Positions 1 through 6,929 of a stretch of DNA of 64,000 nt are shown here, piece by piece. The notes below the pieces were generated by a model. That model was not told the origin of the DNA. It did not search any database and was given only the letters and a program-made list of their open reading frames with translations. Made by a program: the position numbers and the translations under genes. The stretch is from NCBI RefSeq assembly GCF_002742625.1, contig NZ_PEBF01000001.1, positions 434,001-498,000 of the forward strand. Reading direction: 5' to 3'. Numbering within the stretch: the first letter of the stretch is position 1; every line of letters starts with the position of its first letter. This DNA comes from Caulobacter sp. FWC2. Its GTDB lineage: Bacteria; Pseudomonadota; Alphaproteobacteria; Caulobacterales; Caulobacteraceae.

Positions 1-309
1 CTGATCCCGGCCTTCCCGCTGCTGATCGTCAATGTCGCCGCCGGCGTGGCCAACATTCCCGCCCGCGCCTTCGTCCTGGCTTCGCTGCTGGGCATGATCC
101 CGAGCTCCTTCGTCTATGCCGGCATCGGCGCGGGACTTGGCCATCTCTTCGCGCAAGGCGGGCCGGTGACCATGGAGACCCTCTTCTCGCCACGGATTTA
201 TCTTCCCATTGTCGGCATGGGCGTTCTGGCCTTTCTGCCGCCGTTGTGGCGCCATTGGCGCAAGCAGCGCCAAACAGCGCCCTTGCCACAGCCCTTGGAC
301 GAGAAGTAG
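1..309 (+). CDS. TVP38/TMEM64 (VTT-domain) family membrane protein, C-terminal part
   Basis: The reading frame is open from the first base, so only the last 102 codons are present. The visible part has a hydrophobic stretch (starting LIPAFPLLIVNVAAGVANI), a glycine-rich segment with GIGAGLGHLF, a further membrane span near the end and a basic cytoplasmic tail. This matches the C-terminal half of VTT/DedA-like TVP38/TMEM64 inner-membrane proteins, in which small polar and glycine residues break the membrane helices. The substrate is unknown; the family is linked to lipid or ion transport across the membrane. The histidine kinase gene begins 10 bp downstream on the same strand, so the two may be cotranscribed. 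The family call rests on the tail only. Confidence 0.6.
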   Translation: MIPAFPLLIVNVAAGVANIPARAFVLASLLGMIPSSFVYAGIGAGLGHLFAQGGPVTMETLFSPRIYLPIVGMGVLAFLPPLWRHWRKQRQTAPLPQPLDEK

Positions 310-318
310 CCGCCCCGG

Positions 319-1809
319 ATGGTCGAAACGGTTTCGCCGTCAGAGACTGAGCCCGCCCCGCCAAGGAAACGATTTCCGTGGCCCGGCGGCCTGTCGGCGC
401 GCCTGCTGCTGTTCACCGCCATCGTCGTCACCTTCGGCGGCCTGCTGATCCTGCCGCCGACCCTGGCGGCCTATGAGGAGCAGTGGCTGCTGGATCGCGT
501 GCGGGCCGGGGAGCTGGCCTCGACCATCGCCGAGTCGGATCCGGACCTGCGGGTCAGCGACGCCGTCGCCAACCAGATGTTCGACCAGGCCGGGGCGGTC
601 ACCGTCGCCGTCCAGGCCGAGGGCGCGCGCCGCCTCGTCCTGCCGCCCAAGCAGCCGTTCAAGACGCCCTATCTCGTCGACCTCCGCCGCCAGAACCCCG
701 GCTCGTGGTTGGCCGCGCCGTTCTTCACTCTGACCAGCCCCAAGGGCAGCATGGTCCGCGTGATGGCCGAGCCGCGCTTCCGCAAGGCCGAGTTCGTCGA
801 GGTCGTGGTTCCGGACGCGCCTTTGAAGGCGGCCCTGGTCGAGTACTTCTGGCGGCTGGCCGGCGTGACCATGTTCGTCGCCGCCCTGGCCGGCCTGTTC
901 GTCTACGCCTTCCTGAACGTCTTCCTGGTCCGGCCCATGCAGCGGATCACCCGCGCCATGGAAGCCTTTCGCGTCGACCCCGGCGATCCGGAGGCGCGCA
1001 TCGCCGTTTCCAAGCGTCGCGACGAGATCGGCCGCGCCGAGGCCGAGCTGGACCGCATGCAGGTCGACCTGCTGGCGGCGCTGGCTTCCAAGGCCCGTCT
1101 GGCCGCCCTGGGCGAGGCGGTGGCCAAGATCAATCACGACCTGCGCAACATGCTGACCAGCGCCCAGATGGCCTCCGACCGCCTGGCCGCCCTCGGCGAC
1201 CCCAAGGTGGCCCAGGCCCTGCCGCGCCTGGAGCGGGCCCTGGACCGCGCCATCACCCTGGCCTCGGACGTCATGGCCTATGGCAAGTCCAAGGAGCCCG
1301 AGCCGGTGACGCGGATTATCCCGCTGCGCCCAGCCCTGGACATGGCTGCGGAGGACGCCGGCTTGACCTCTCAGGGCGTCGCCCTGGAGACCGTCATCGG
1401 TCCGCGCGAGCTGCTGCTGGCCGATCCGGACCAGCTGCACCGCATCCTGACCAACCTGTTCCGCAATGCTCGCGAAGCCATCGAGGGCGCGACCGATCGG
1501 GGCGGCAAGGGCAAGGTGTTCGTGGAGCTGCGCCGCGACGTCGGCCACAGCATCCTGCGGCTGTCGGACGACGGCCCCGGCGTGCCCGAGCGCGCCCGCG
1601 CCAACCTGTTCCAGCCCTTCGTCGGCTCGGTGCGTCGCGGCGGCACGGGCCTGGGCCTGGCCATCGCCCGCGAGCTGGCCCAGGGTCATGGCGGCGACCT
1701 GGCCCTGGTCGAGACCGGACCGGGCGGCTCGGTGTTCGACCTGACCCTGGCCGGCGCGCCCGAACCGCTGCCGGAACCGGACGACAAGGCTGATGCGTCA
1801 GCGACCTAG
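319..1809 (+). CDS. Membrane sensor histidine kinase (HAMP + HisKA + HATPase)
   Basis: A 496-residue protein with a membrane span at about residues 27-50, a periplasmic sensing region to about 175, a second span at about 178-204 and a HAMP linker to about 258. The dimerisation/phosphoacceptor helix carries KINHDLRNML with the likely phosphorylated His273. The ATP-binding domain follows, with the N box (LFRNAREAIEG), the G1 box (DDGPGVPE) and the G2 box (GGTGLGLAIA). All catalytic boxes are intact, so it should autophosphorylate. No response regulator is adjacent, making it an orphan kinase in this window, and its signal cannot be read from the sequence. The ATG at 319 is 10 bp after the preceding gene and gives a short proline-rich cytoplasmic leader before the first membrane span. 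Confidence 0.9.
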   Translation: MVETVSPSETEPAPPRKRFPWPGGLSARLLLFTAIVVTFGGLLILPPTLAAYEEQWLLDRVRAGELASTIAESDPDLRVSDAVANQMFDQAGAVTVAVQAEGARRLVLPPKQPFKTPYLVDLRRQNPGSWLAAPFFTLTSPKGSMVRVMAEPRFRKAEFVEVVVPDAPLKAALVEYFWRLAGVTMFVAALAGLFVYAFLNVFLVRPMQRITRAMEAFRVDPGDPEARIAVSKRRDEIGRAEAELDRMQVDLLAALASKARLAALGEAVAKINHDLRNMLTSAQMASDRLAALGDPKVAQALPRLERALDRAITLASDVMAYGKSKEPEPVTRIIPLRPALDMAAEDAGLTSQGVALETVIGPRELLLADPDQLHRILTNLFRNAREAIEGATDRGGKGKVFVELRRDVGHSILRLSDDGPGVPERARANLFQPFVGSVRRGGTGLGLAIARELAQGHGGDLALVETGPGGSVFDLTLAGAPEPLPEPDDKADASAT

Positions 1810-1818
1810 GAGAGTCCG

Positions 1819-2049
1819 ATGACGACCACCTGGACCATCGCGGTGAAGATCGGCGCTTCGGCCGACAGCGCGCCGATCCACGAGATCACGGTCGAGGCGC
1901 CCGACGTCCCGACCGCCCTGCGCCGCGTGGCGGCCATGGTCGCGGTGCAGGAGGCCTCCGACACCGAACTGCTCGTCGACGGCCAGGAGGAGGTCTTCTC
2001 CCGCGCCGAGGTCGAGGCGGGCCTGGAAGAGCATCAGGCCCGCACCTAG
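1819..2049 (+). CDS. Small hypothetical protein (76 aa)
   Basis: A 76-residue acidic soluble protein that begins 9 bp after the kinase stop codon, with a GGAG ribosome site just upstream. It has no cysteines, signal peptide or membrane span. The pattern looks like two beta strands (WTIAVKIGA and HEITVEAP), a helix (ALRRVAAMVAVQ) and a short acidic end. I do not recognise a family. Tight spacing suggests cotranscription with the kinase, so it could be an accessory of that signalling protein, but this is only inference. The gene ends 13 bp before the stop codon of the convergent gamma-glutamyltransferase gene. Confidence 0.6.
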   Translation: MTTTWTIAVKIGASADSAPIHEITVEAPDVPTALRRVAAMVAVQEASDTELLVDGQEEVFSRAEVEAGLEEHQART

Positions 2050-2062
2050 GTCTAGAGGGCCT

Positions 2063-3805
2063 TCAGAGCCCCTTGGCCACGCCTTCGCGGCGCGGGTCGG
2101 CGCCGCCCTCCAGCACATTGCCCGGCCGCACGATCACGCCGTGCAGGCCCGAGCCCTCGACCTGGCCGACCTTGATGTTGACGCCGCGCGCGTTCAGCGC
2201 CGACAGCATGGCGGGGCCGAACCATTCGGCGTCGCCGGAATAGCTGTCGCCCCGCGCCACGACGTTTGGCAGCGACACGGCCTCCTGCATGTTCAGGTTC
2301 CAGTAGAACAGCCCGACCATGGCCTTGAGATTATAGGACAGGATGGCGTTGCCGCCCGGTGAGCCGACGGCCGCCAGGAACTTGCCTTTCTTGTCCAGCA
2401 CGATGATAGGCGACATCGACGAGCGCGGACGCTTGCCCGCCGCGATGGCGTTGGCGGCCGGCGCGCCGTCCTTCTCCTTGGGCGAGAACGAGAAGTCGGT
2501 CAGCTGGTTGTTGAGGAAGAAGCCGTTCACCATCCGGCCGTTGCCGAAGATGCTCTCGACCGTGGTGGTCATCGACACAACATTGCCGGCCGGATCGACC
2601 ACCACCAGGTGGGTGGTGCCGCCCGGCTCCTTGGTCATGTCGACGCCGACCTTCGGCGCGCCCTTCGGCTTGCCGAATGGCGGGGCGGCGCCCGCCGTAT
2701 CGGTGATCAGCTTGGCGCGCTCGGCGACGTATTTGGGATCCAGCAGGCCGTCGACAGGCACGGTCACGAACGAGGGGTCGCCGACATAGCGGTCGCGGTC
2801 GGCGTACATGACCCGCTCGGCCTGGGCCAGCTGGGTCCAGGCCACCGGATCGGTCGGGCCGCGCTTGCCGATGTCGGTATGCTCCAGCATCCGCAGCGCC
2901 TGGATCACGGCCAGGCCCGACGACTGCGGATTGGGCACGCAGACCGTATAGACCTTCCACGGCCGGCAAAGGGCGGGGGCCGCGCGCGGCTTGTAGTTCT
3001 TCAAGTCGGCCAGGGTGATGCTGCTGGGCAGCTCGCCCTCGTGCAGGCGGTCGACGATCGCCTGGGCGATCGGGCCGTCCAGCAGGGCCGCCGGGCCTTC
3101 GGCGGCGATCTTGCGCACTGTCGCCGCATAGGCCGGGTTCTTCAGCACGTCGCCGGCCTGATAGCGGGTTCCGTCCGGCTTGGTGAAGTACTTCAACGCG
3201 TCCGGCTGCGAGGCCTGCGGCGCGCGGCTGACGATCATGCCGGCCAGGCGCGGGCTGACGACGAAGCCGTCGTCGGCCAGTTTCTCGGCGTCCTTGAACA
3301 GCGTGTTCCAGGCGACCTTGCCATGTTCCTTCTGGGCTTGGGACAGCATGGCCACCGCGCCCGGCACGCCGGACGAGCGGCCCGACAGCAGCACCTTCAC
3401 GAAGGGCAGGGGCTTGCCGTCCGGTCCCATGAACATGTCCGGCGAAGCGCCGCCCGGCGCGGTCTCGCGGCCGTCATAGGCCGTCACCTTGCCGGTCTTG
3501 GCGTCGTAGAAGACCATGAACGAGCCGCCGCCCAGACCCGAACTCTGCGGTTCGACTAGGCCCAGCACCGCCTGGATGGCCACGGCGGCGTCGACGGCCG
3601 AGCCGCCGTCGCGCAACACCCGCAGGCCCGCCTCGACCGCCAGCGGATTGGCCGCGGCGACCATGCCCTTGGCGGGCGTCGAGGTGGAGATCGGCCTGGC
3701 CTTCGGCATGCCCAGCGGGATCGACTCGGCGTGGGCGGCGGACACCGGAGCCAGCGCCAGTTGGAGTGACGCGGCGAGGGCGAGCAGGGAAACGAAACGA
3801 CGCAT
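2063..3805 (-). CDS. ggt: Gamma-glutamyltransferase, periplasmic
   Basis: A 580-residue N-terminal-nucleophile hydrolase that transfers or hydrolyses gamma-glutamyl groups, for example from glutathione. A signal peptide (hydrophobic core after MRRF, ending near SAAHA) directs it to the periplasm. The protein carries the family features: the early GMVAAANPLAVEAGLRVLRD region, the LGLVEPQSSGLGGGSF block, the PGGTTHLVVVD segment containing the threonine that becomes the N-terminus of the small subunit after autocleavage, and the downstream GSPGG loop. Length is typical of bacterial GGT, and no catalytic residue appears lost. It is convergent with the small gene to its left. The 263 bp between its start and tRNA-Arg holds no convincing gene and presumably contains promoters for both. 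Confidence 0.95.
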   Translation of the reverse strand: MRRFVSLLALAASLQLALAPVSAAHAESIPLGMPKARPISTSTPAKGMVAAANPLAVEAGLRVLRDGGSAVDAAVAIQAVLGLVEPQSSGLGGGSFMVFYDAKTGKVTAYDGRETAPGGASPDMFMGPDGKPLPFVKVLLSGRSSGVPGAVAMLSQAQKEHGKVAWNTLFKDAEKLADDGFVVSPRLAGMIVSRAPQASQPDALKYFTKPDGTRYQAGDVLKNPAYAATVRKIAAEGPAALLDGPIAQAIVDRLHEGELPSSITLADLKNYKPRAAPALCRPWKVYTVCVPNPQSSGLAVIQALRMLEHTDIGKRGPTDPVAWTQLAQAERVMYADRDRYVGDPSFVTVPVDGLLDPKYVAERAKLITDTAGAAPPFGKPKGAPKVGVDMTKEPGGTTHLVVVDPAGNVVSMTTTVESIFGNGRMVNGFFLNNQLTDFSFSPKEKDGAPAANAIAAGKRPRSSMSPIIVLDKKGKFLAAVGSPGGNAILSYNLKAMVGLFYWNLNMQEAVSLPNVVARGDSYSGDAEWFGPAMLSALNARGVNIKVGQVEGSGLHGVIVRPGNVLEGGADPRREGVAKGL

Positions 3806-4068
3806 ACGGATCCTCTATGGCGGACGAGGGCGAACATTGGGGATGGCCTGCCCGCCGCCCCGAGGCGTTCCATGGACACCAATCAAGCGACGCTGTCACG
3901 TCCAGATCGTCTGCAAGCGGCCTCAATCCCACGCCCTGAACCGTTGCGCGGCAAGAGCGTTTCGCCGAGCGAACACTGGCGTGCGAAACTTTTCGAATTT
4001 TCCTGCGAACCGGGCTTGCGTTCCCGAAACGGACGGGCTACTTCCCCCGCCTCGCCGAAAGGCAATGC

Positions 4069-4145
4069 GCGCCCGTAGCTCAGCTGGATAGAGCATCAGA
4101 CTACGAATCTGAGGGTCGGACGTTCGAATCGTTCCGGGCGCGCCA
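4069..4145 (+). tRNA. tRNA-Arg (anticodon ACG)
   Basis: The 77-base sequence folds as a complete cloverleaf. The acceptor stem pairs GCGCCCG with CGGGCGC. The D arm is GCTC/GAGC. The anticodon stem is TCAGA/TCTGA around the loop CTACGAA, giving anticodon ACG. The T arm has the TTCGAAT loop. G is the discriminator base, and CCA is encoded in the DNA. The gene is the integration target of the island to its right: integration keeps the tRNA intact because the left attachment copy restores the 3' half. Confidence 0.97.
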
Positions 4146-4146
4146 T
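4100..4146 (+). repeat. Left attachment site (attL) of the island, within tRNA-Arg
   Basis: These 47 bases run from the second base of the anticodon loop through the encoded CCA plus one base. They are identical to 38645-38691. The crossover of tRNA-targeting tyrosine integrases usually lies in the anticodon or T-arm region, both inside this repeat. Confidence 0.93.
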
Positions 4147-4152
4147 ATCTTC

Positions 4153-4222
4153 CAATCACTTAAGCCCAGAGGGGCATGTGATTGAGGGCGGGATTTACAG
4201 CCTTTTACAGTCCTATTTACAG
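4153..4222. promoter_or_regulatory. Putative integrase arm-type sites at the left island end
   Basis: Between the attachment core and the integrase stop codon lie three direct copies of TTTACAG (4194-4200, 4204-4210, 4216-4222), spaced 10 and 12 bp, close to one helical turn. An inverted repeat CAATCAC/GTGATTG (4153-4159 and 4178-4184) lies next to them. Short helically phased repeats beside an attachment core are typical arm-binding sites for the N-terminal domain of tyrosine integrases or for an excisionase. The assignment is inferred from position and pattern only; the inverted repeat could instead act as a weak terminator. Confidence 0.4.
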
Positions 4223-4255
4223 CGTGCGTTCACGTGGCGTTCTTTGCCCGCGTTC

Positions 4256-5374
4256 TCAATGCGCCGTGGACTTTTTCGCTTTTTGGATCTGCCTTGCTAT
4301 CGCTTGGTCGATTTTGGCCTGCCCCGAGTTCGCCAACCCTCGCCGATCGGCTTGCCGTCGGTAGATTTCGGCCGCCCTGGTCGACGTATGCTCAAGCTGA
4401 CTCATGATCTCGGCATCGCTGGCTCCAGCCGTCGCCAACTCGACGCCGCGCGTATGGCGCAAGCCGTGCAGCGTGAGGTTCGGCCGAATCTTGCCTGTCG
4501 TCGCTAGGGCGTCGATCAGGCGATCAATCGCCTGGTTGAGGGCACGTTCGTTGAAGGCTGCTTTTCGCGCGTTGTAGGCAATCGTCAGCGCTTGGTTGGG
4601 CGTGCTGTCTAGAAGCGCCGTCAGACGCGGGTCCTCGGGCTTGTCGCAAACCACCCGACGCTTTTCCGTAAGCCAGTAGAGTCTCGCTTCTTCTCGGCCT
4701 TGATCATCGAAGCCGCGCGTGCGGGCATTAAGCGGTAGCTTGCAGATCGTCCCTCTTCGGAACCCCCCGTAGCGCGCCAGCGCCAGGGCTCGCGCCAACC
4801 CAGGCATTTTGCGATCCAACGCCAGCTTCACGACGGCTTGGAATTCCCCTGTCTCCCAGATCGGATTCTTCTCCGGCTTGTCGTGCGGGCGCTTCACCTT
4901 CTTGATCAGTCGGAACGGGTCCTGGGCTAACCGGCCGTCGATGACGGCGGGAAGTAGCGCGTTCTTCAGCACCTGCATGTTCATGTTCGCCACCCTGTGG
5001 CCCCGGCGCGCCCAGACGTCATTCATGCCGTTGGTGAAGGCCAGGGTGACATCGCCGAGCAGCACATCGCCAAAGTCCGCTTCGATCTCGTCGATGCGCC
5101 GCTGATAGTCGCGCTGGGTGGCGCGGCTTAGGGCGAGGAAGTCGGTCGAGCGGTTGTAGGTGCGCAGCAAGCCGCCGATGGTGCCCGCAATCGGCGTTTG
5201 CGCGACATCCACGCGATCGAGCTCGGCGATAATCGCCACGACTTCCTCATGGAGCGCTTGCGAGCCGTCCGGGCTGTACAAGCGGCGCCTTATCTGGCCC
5301 CGGCGGAAGTAGAGGAGCTCACGGCCCCCACTCCTAACGCGCTGAACGTGGGGCGGTCCTTTTCTTTCGGTCAT
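4256..5374 (-). CDS. int: Tyrosine recombinase (island integrase)
   Basis: Phage-type site-specific recombinase that integrates and excises the island at tRNA-Arg. From the chosen start the protein has 372 residues. Catalytic residues are visible: the first arginine in RYGGFRRG (about 206), the HGLRHTRG block (His303, Arg306) and the nucleophile Tyr338 in EIYRRQ. The N-terminal half contains a probable core-binding (SAM-like) region. A start at 5419 is also open, but the ATG at 5374 has an AGGT ribosome site at proper distance and better fits an N-terminal arm-binding domain. It overlaps the upstream HTH gene by 41 bp, so the two are probably cotranscribed as an excision/integration module. 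It ends about 110 bp from the attachment core. Confidence 0.92.
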   Translation of the reverse strand: MTERKGPPHVQRVRSGGRELLYFRRGQIRRRLYSPDGSQALHEEVVAIIAELDRVDVAQTPIAGTIGGLLRTYNRSTDFLALSRATQRDYQRRIDEIEADFGDVLLGDVTLAFTNGMNDVWARRGHRVANMNMQVLKNALLPAVIDGRLAQDPFRLIKKVKRPHDKPEKNPIWETGEFQAVVKLALDRKMPGLARALALARYGGFRRGTICKLPLNARTRGFDDQGREEARLYWLTEKRRVVCDKPEDPRLTALLDSTPNQALTIAYNARKAAFNERALNQAIDRLIDALATTGKIRPNLTLHGLRHTRGVELATAGASDAEIMSQLEHTSTRAAEIYRRQADRRGLANSGQAKIDQAIARQIQKAKKSTAH

Positions 5375-5714
5375 TTGGTCTACCTGCGTTGCGAGCAGCG
5401 CGCTGCTGCGCGCGCTCAAGGGCGTTGGATCGGCGCTGATGGCCGGCGATTTCGGCGGGAGCGGTTGGCTGGGTGTCAGCTGCAGTCGGCGTCCCTGACG
5501 ACGTTTGGGCGCGCAAGGGCAGGCCTTCCACCCAGCTGTCGATGTCGGAGCGCTTCCATCGACGCACCCGAATGCCCAGGTCTATGGGAGGCACAGGGCA
5601 AATGGCGCGCAGCGCGGATTCGCTTAGCGATAGATAGGCGCAGAGCATCTCGCGCCCCATCAGCGCCGGCCAACTCGCAGGCAGTTGGGGCGTGAAATCC
5701 ATCTCCCCGCTCAT
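5334..5714 (-). CDS. HTH (AlpA/MerR-like) DNA-binding protein, putative excisionase
   Basis: A 126-residue protein with a small winged-helix-like domain at about residues 10-60. It runs from GREMLCAYLSLSESALR through a wing to IRVRRWKRSDIDSWVEGLP, the standard pattern of AlpA/excisionase-type domains, where the final tryptophan-rich helix closes the fold. The C-terminal 60 residues are basic and low complexity. The start at 5714 has GAGGAG ten bases upstream. The gene lies directly upstream of and overlaps the integrase gene, the usual place for a recombination directionality factor. Two operator-like dyads lie upstream of its start, so it may be repressed together with the divergent gene. 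It could instead be an ordinary transcription regulator. Confidence 0.65.
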   Translation of the reverse strand: MSGEMDFTPQLPASWPALMGREMLCAYLSLSESALRAICPVPPIDLGIRVRRWKRSDIDSWVEGLPLRAQTSSGTPTAADTQPTAPAEIAGHQRRSNALERAQQRAARNAGRPNDRKKRTAPRSAR

Positions 5715-5773
5715 CTTTGTCGAGCTCCTCTCGCAGGCCCCATTTACCCCCGCACTCCAACACTCCAAACTCT

Positions 5774-5834
5774 ATTGTGATTTCTACACACAATGGGGTT
5801 TGTTGCGCAAGGCATTTGGTGTAGGAATCACAAT
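5774..5834. promoter_or_regulatory. Operator pair in the divergent promoter region (ATTGTG-N9-CACAAT)
   Basis: A perfect dyad ATTGTG-N9-CACAAT occupies 5774-5794. A second site with one intact half (CACAAT at 5829-5834) and a degenerate left half (ATTTGG at 5814-5819) is centred exactly 40 bp away. In addition, ATTGTGATTTCTACAC (5774-5789) is nearly the reverse complement of GTGTAGGAATCACAAT (5819-5834), with one mismatch in 16. The sites lie between the leftward HTH/integrase genes and the rightward gene at 5866. The same motif and the same 40-bp spacing recur at 6600-6660. Confidence 0.6.
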
Positions 5835-5865
5835 GCCCCCATTTCAGGGATCTGGAGAGATTCGA

Positions 5866-6579
5866 ATGGCTCGCTTGCCCGGCCTAGTTCGCGCCATCGC
5901 TGAGCATGACAGGAGGGGCGAGAAGACCATCGCCCATATTGCTCGGCAGGTCAGAGATGCGGGGCTGATCTCATCGACCCGCCGTGGTGTGGGCGCATCC
6001 ATCATGGCTTTTTCCGATGCCGCTACGCTTCTTATGGGCGTGTGTGGCGATAGCAGTCCTCAAGGCGCAGTTGCTGCGGTCCATCACCTACGCTCGCTCC
6101 AGCCGCTTCCTTGGGATCGGGTTGATCGGATGAAACGTGAGGATCTCGCGCCCTCACTGGCCTTTCTTCGCGATACAAAAGGCTTCGCCGGCACCCTTGA
6201 GAAGCTGATCGAGCATGCTCCGGAAGTTGAGCGGTGGCACGGGACGTATGCTGCGAAGGCTTCAGAACAAGAGGGGCTCTCTGAAGCTGAATTTTCGGCC
6301 CGCCGAGTGGCGAAGAAGCTGACCTCTGCCGTTAAGCGCGGCACCCCTGGCTACGGCAGATTAGTCCGCATCGTGTGCTACGTACCAGGCGTTGCGGCAG
6401 AGATTCATTTAGGAAACCCGTGGCTTAGTCTGGGCGAGGATGACGCCTTCCATGAATACTACGCGGTGCCCGACCGCGCCGCGGAGGACGCCGACGCTAC
6501 CCTCATGGACTGCTCGATAACGATAGAGGTCGGACTACCGACACTGTTGGCTCTGCACGAAGCGGTCGTAAGGCCGTAA
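5866..6579 (+). CDS. Conserved-looking hypothetical protein of the island mobility module
   Basis: A 237-residue soluble protein that I do not recognise. The ATG at 5866 follows a GGAGAG ribosome site. The N-terminal 40 residues (including GLVRAIAEHDRRGEKTIAHIARQ) could form a small helical DNA-binding unit, as the motif resembles an HTH, but this is weak. The middle contains SSTRRGVGASIMAFSDAATLL, and the C-terminal part is predicted mixed alpha/beta. No cysteine clusters, Walker motifs or membrane spans are visible. It is divergent from the HTH/integrase genes across the operator pair, so it may be the regulator binding the ATTGTG dyads or a gene controlled by them. This is inference from position. 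Confidence 0.6.
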   Translation: MARLPGLVRAIAEHDRRGEKTIAHIARQVRDAGLISSTRRGVGASIMAFSDAATLLMGVCGDSSPQGAVAAVHHLRSLQPLPWDRVDRMKREDLAPSLAFLRDTKGFAGTLEKLIEHAPEVERWHGTYAAKASEQEGLSEAEFSARRVAKKLTSAVKRGTPGYGRLVRIVCYVPGVAAEIHLGNPWLSLGEDDAFHEYYAVPDRAAEDADATLMDCSITIEVGLPTLLALHEAVVRP

Positions 6580-6599
6580 CGCAGACCCCCATGACTTGA

Positions 6600-6660
6600 A
6601 TTGTGTTCTTGACTCCTAATTCAGCGATCGGCACTTCTAATTGTGTGTTCAGCTCACAAT
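6600..6660. promoter_or_regulatory. Second operator pair, upstream of the serine-recombinase operon
   Basis: A perfect ATTGTG-N9-CACAAT dyad lies at 6640-6660. A degenerate copy, ATTGTG-N9-CCTAAT, lies at 6600-6620, again centred 40 bp away. A TTGACT hexamer (6609-6614) inside the first site could be a -35 element, although no well-spaced -10 is obvious. The pair lies just before the AAGGAGG ribosome site of the next gene, so binding should block transcription of the small-protein/serine-recombinase operon. Confidence 0.6.
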
Positions 6661-6671
6661 AAGGAGGCGAG

Positions 6672-6929
6672 ATGGCCCAGATTTCCGACACTCTGCCGCA
6701 GTGCGATGAGCCGCACCGGCATAAACCGTTGAATGCGCCACCAGCCGCAAACACGGCGGTCCACCGCCCTGATCGCCTCGAAGCGCTTCTGTTCGATGAA
6801 AGGCGCCGCCGAGATGAAGGCGAGCAGGGGAGCGCGATGAACGAGGATCAGCGCGCGCTATTACCCATGGCCTTGGCTTTGGCCCGCCTAGCCGCCCAGC
6901 GATCCGTGCTGTCAACGATGGGTGCGTGA
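6672..6929 (+). CDS. Small unknown protein coupled to the serine recombinase
   Basis: An 85-residue protein with a near-perfect ribosome site (AAGGAGG, spacing about 6) and an ATG at 6672. It is hydrophilic and charged in the middle (LLFDERRRRDEGEQG) with a short hydrophobic helix near the end (ALLPMALALARLAAQRS). Its stop overlaps the GTG start of the recombinase by four bases (GTGA), so translation is coupled. I do not recognise it. The position suggests an accessory or directionality factor for the recombinase, but the sequence alone does not show that. Confidence 0.6.
   Translation: MAQISDTLPQCDEPHRHKPLNAPPAANTAVHRPDRLEALLFDERRRRDEGEQGSAMNEDQRALLPMALALARLAAQRSVLSTMGA

Noticed and set aside
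3923..4159. Leftward open frame containing PGTIRTSDPQIRSL across the tRNA
   Set aside because: It is a well-known translation artefact of tRNA sequence; the region is tRNA-Arg.
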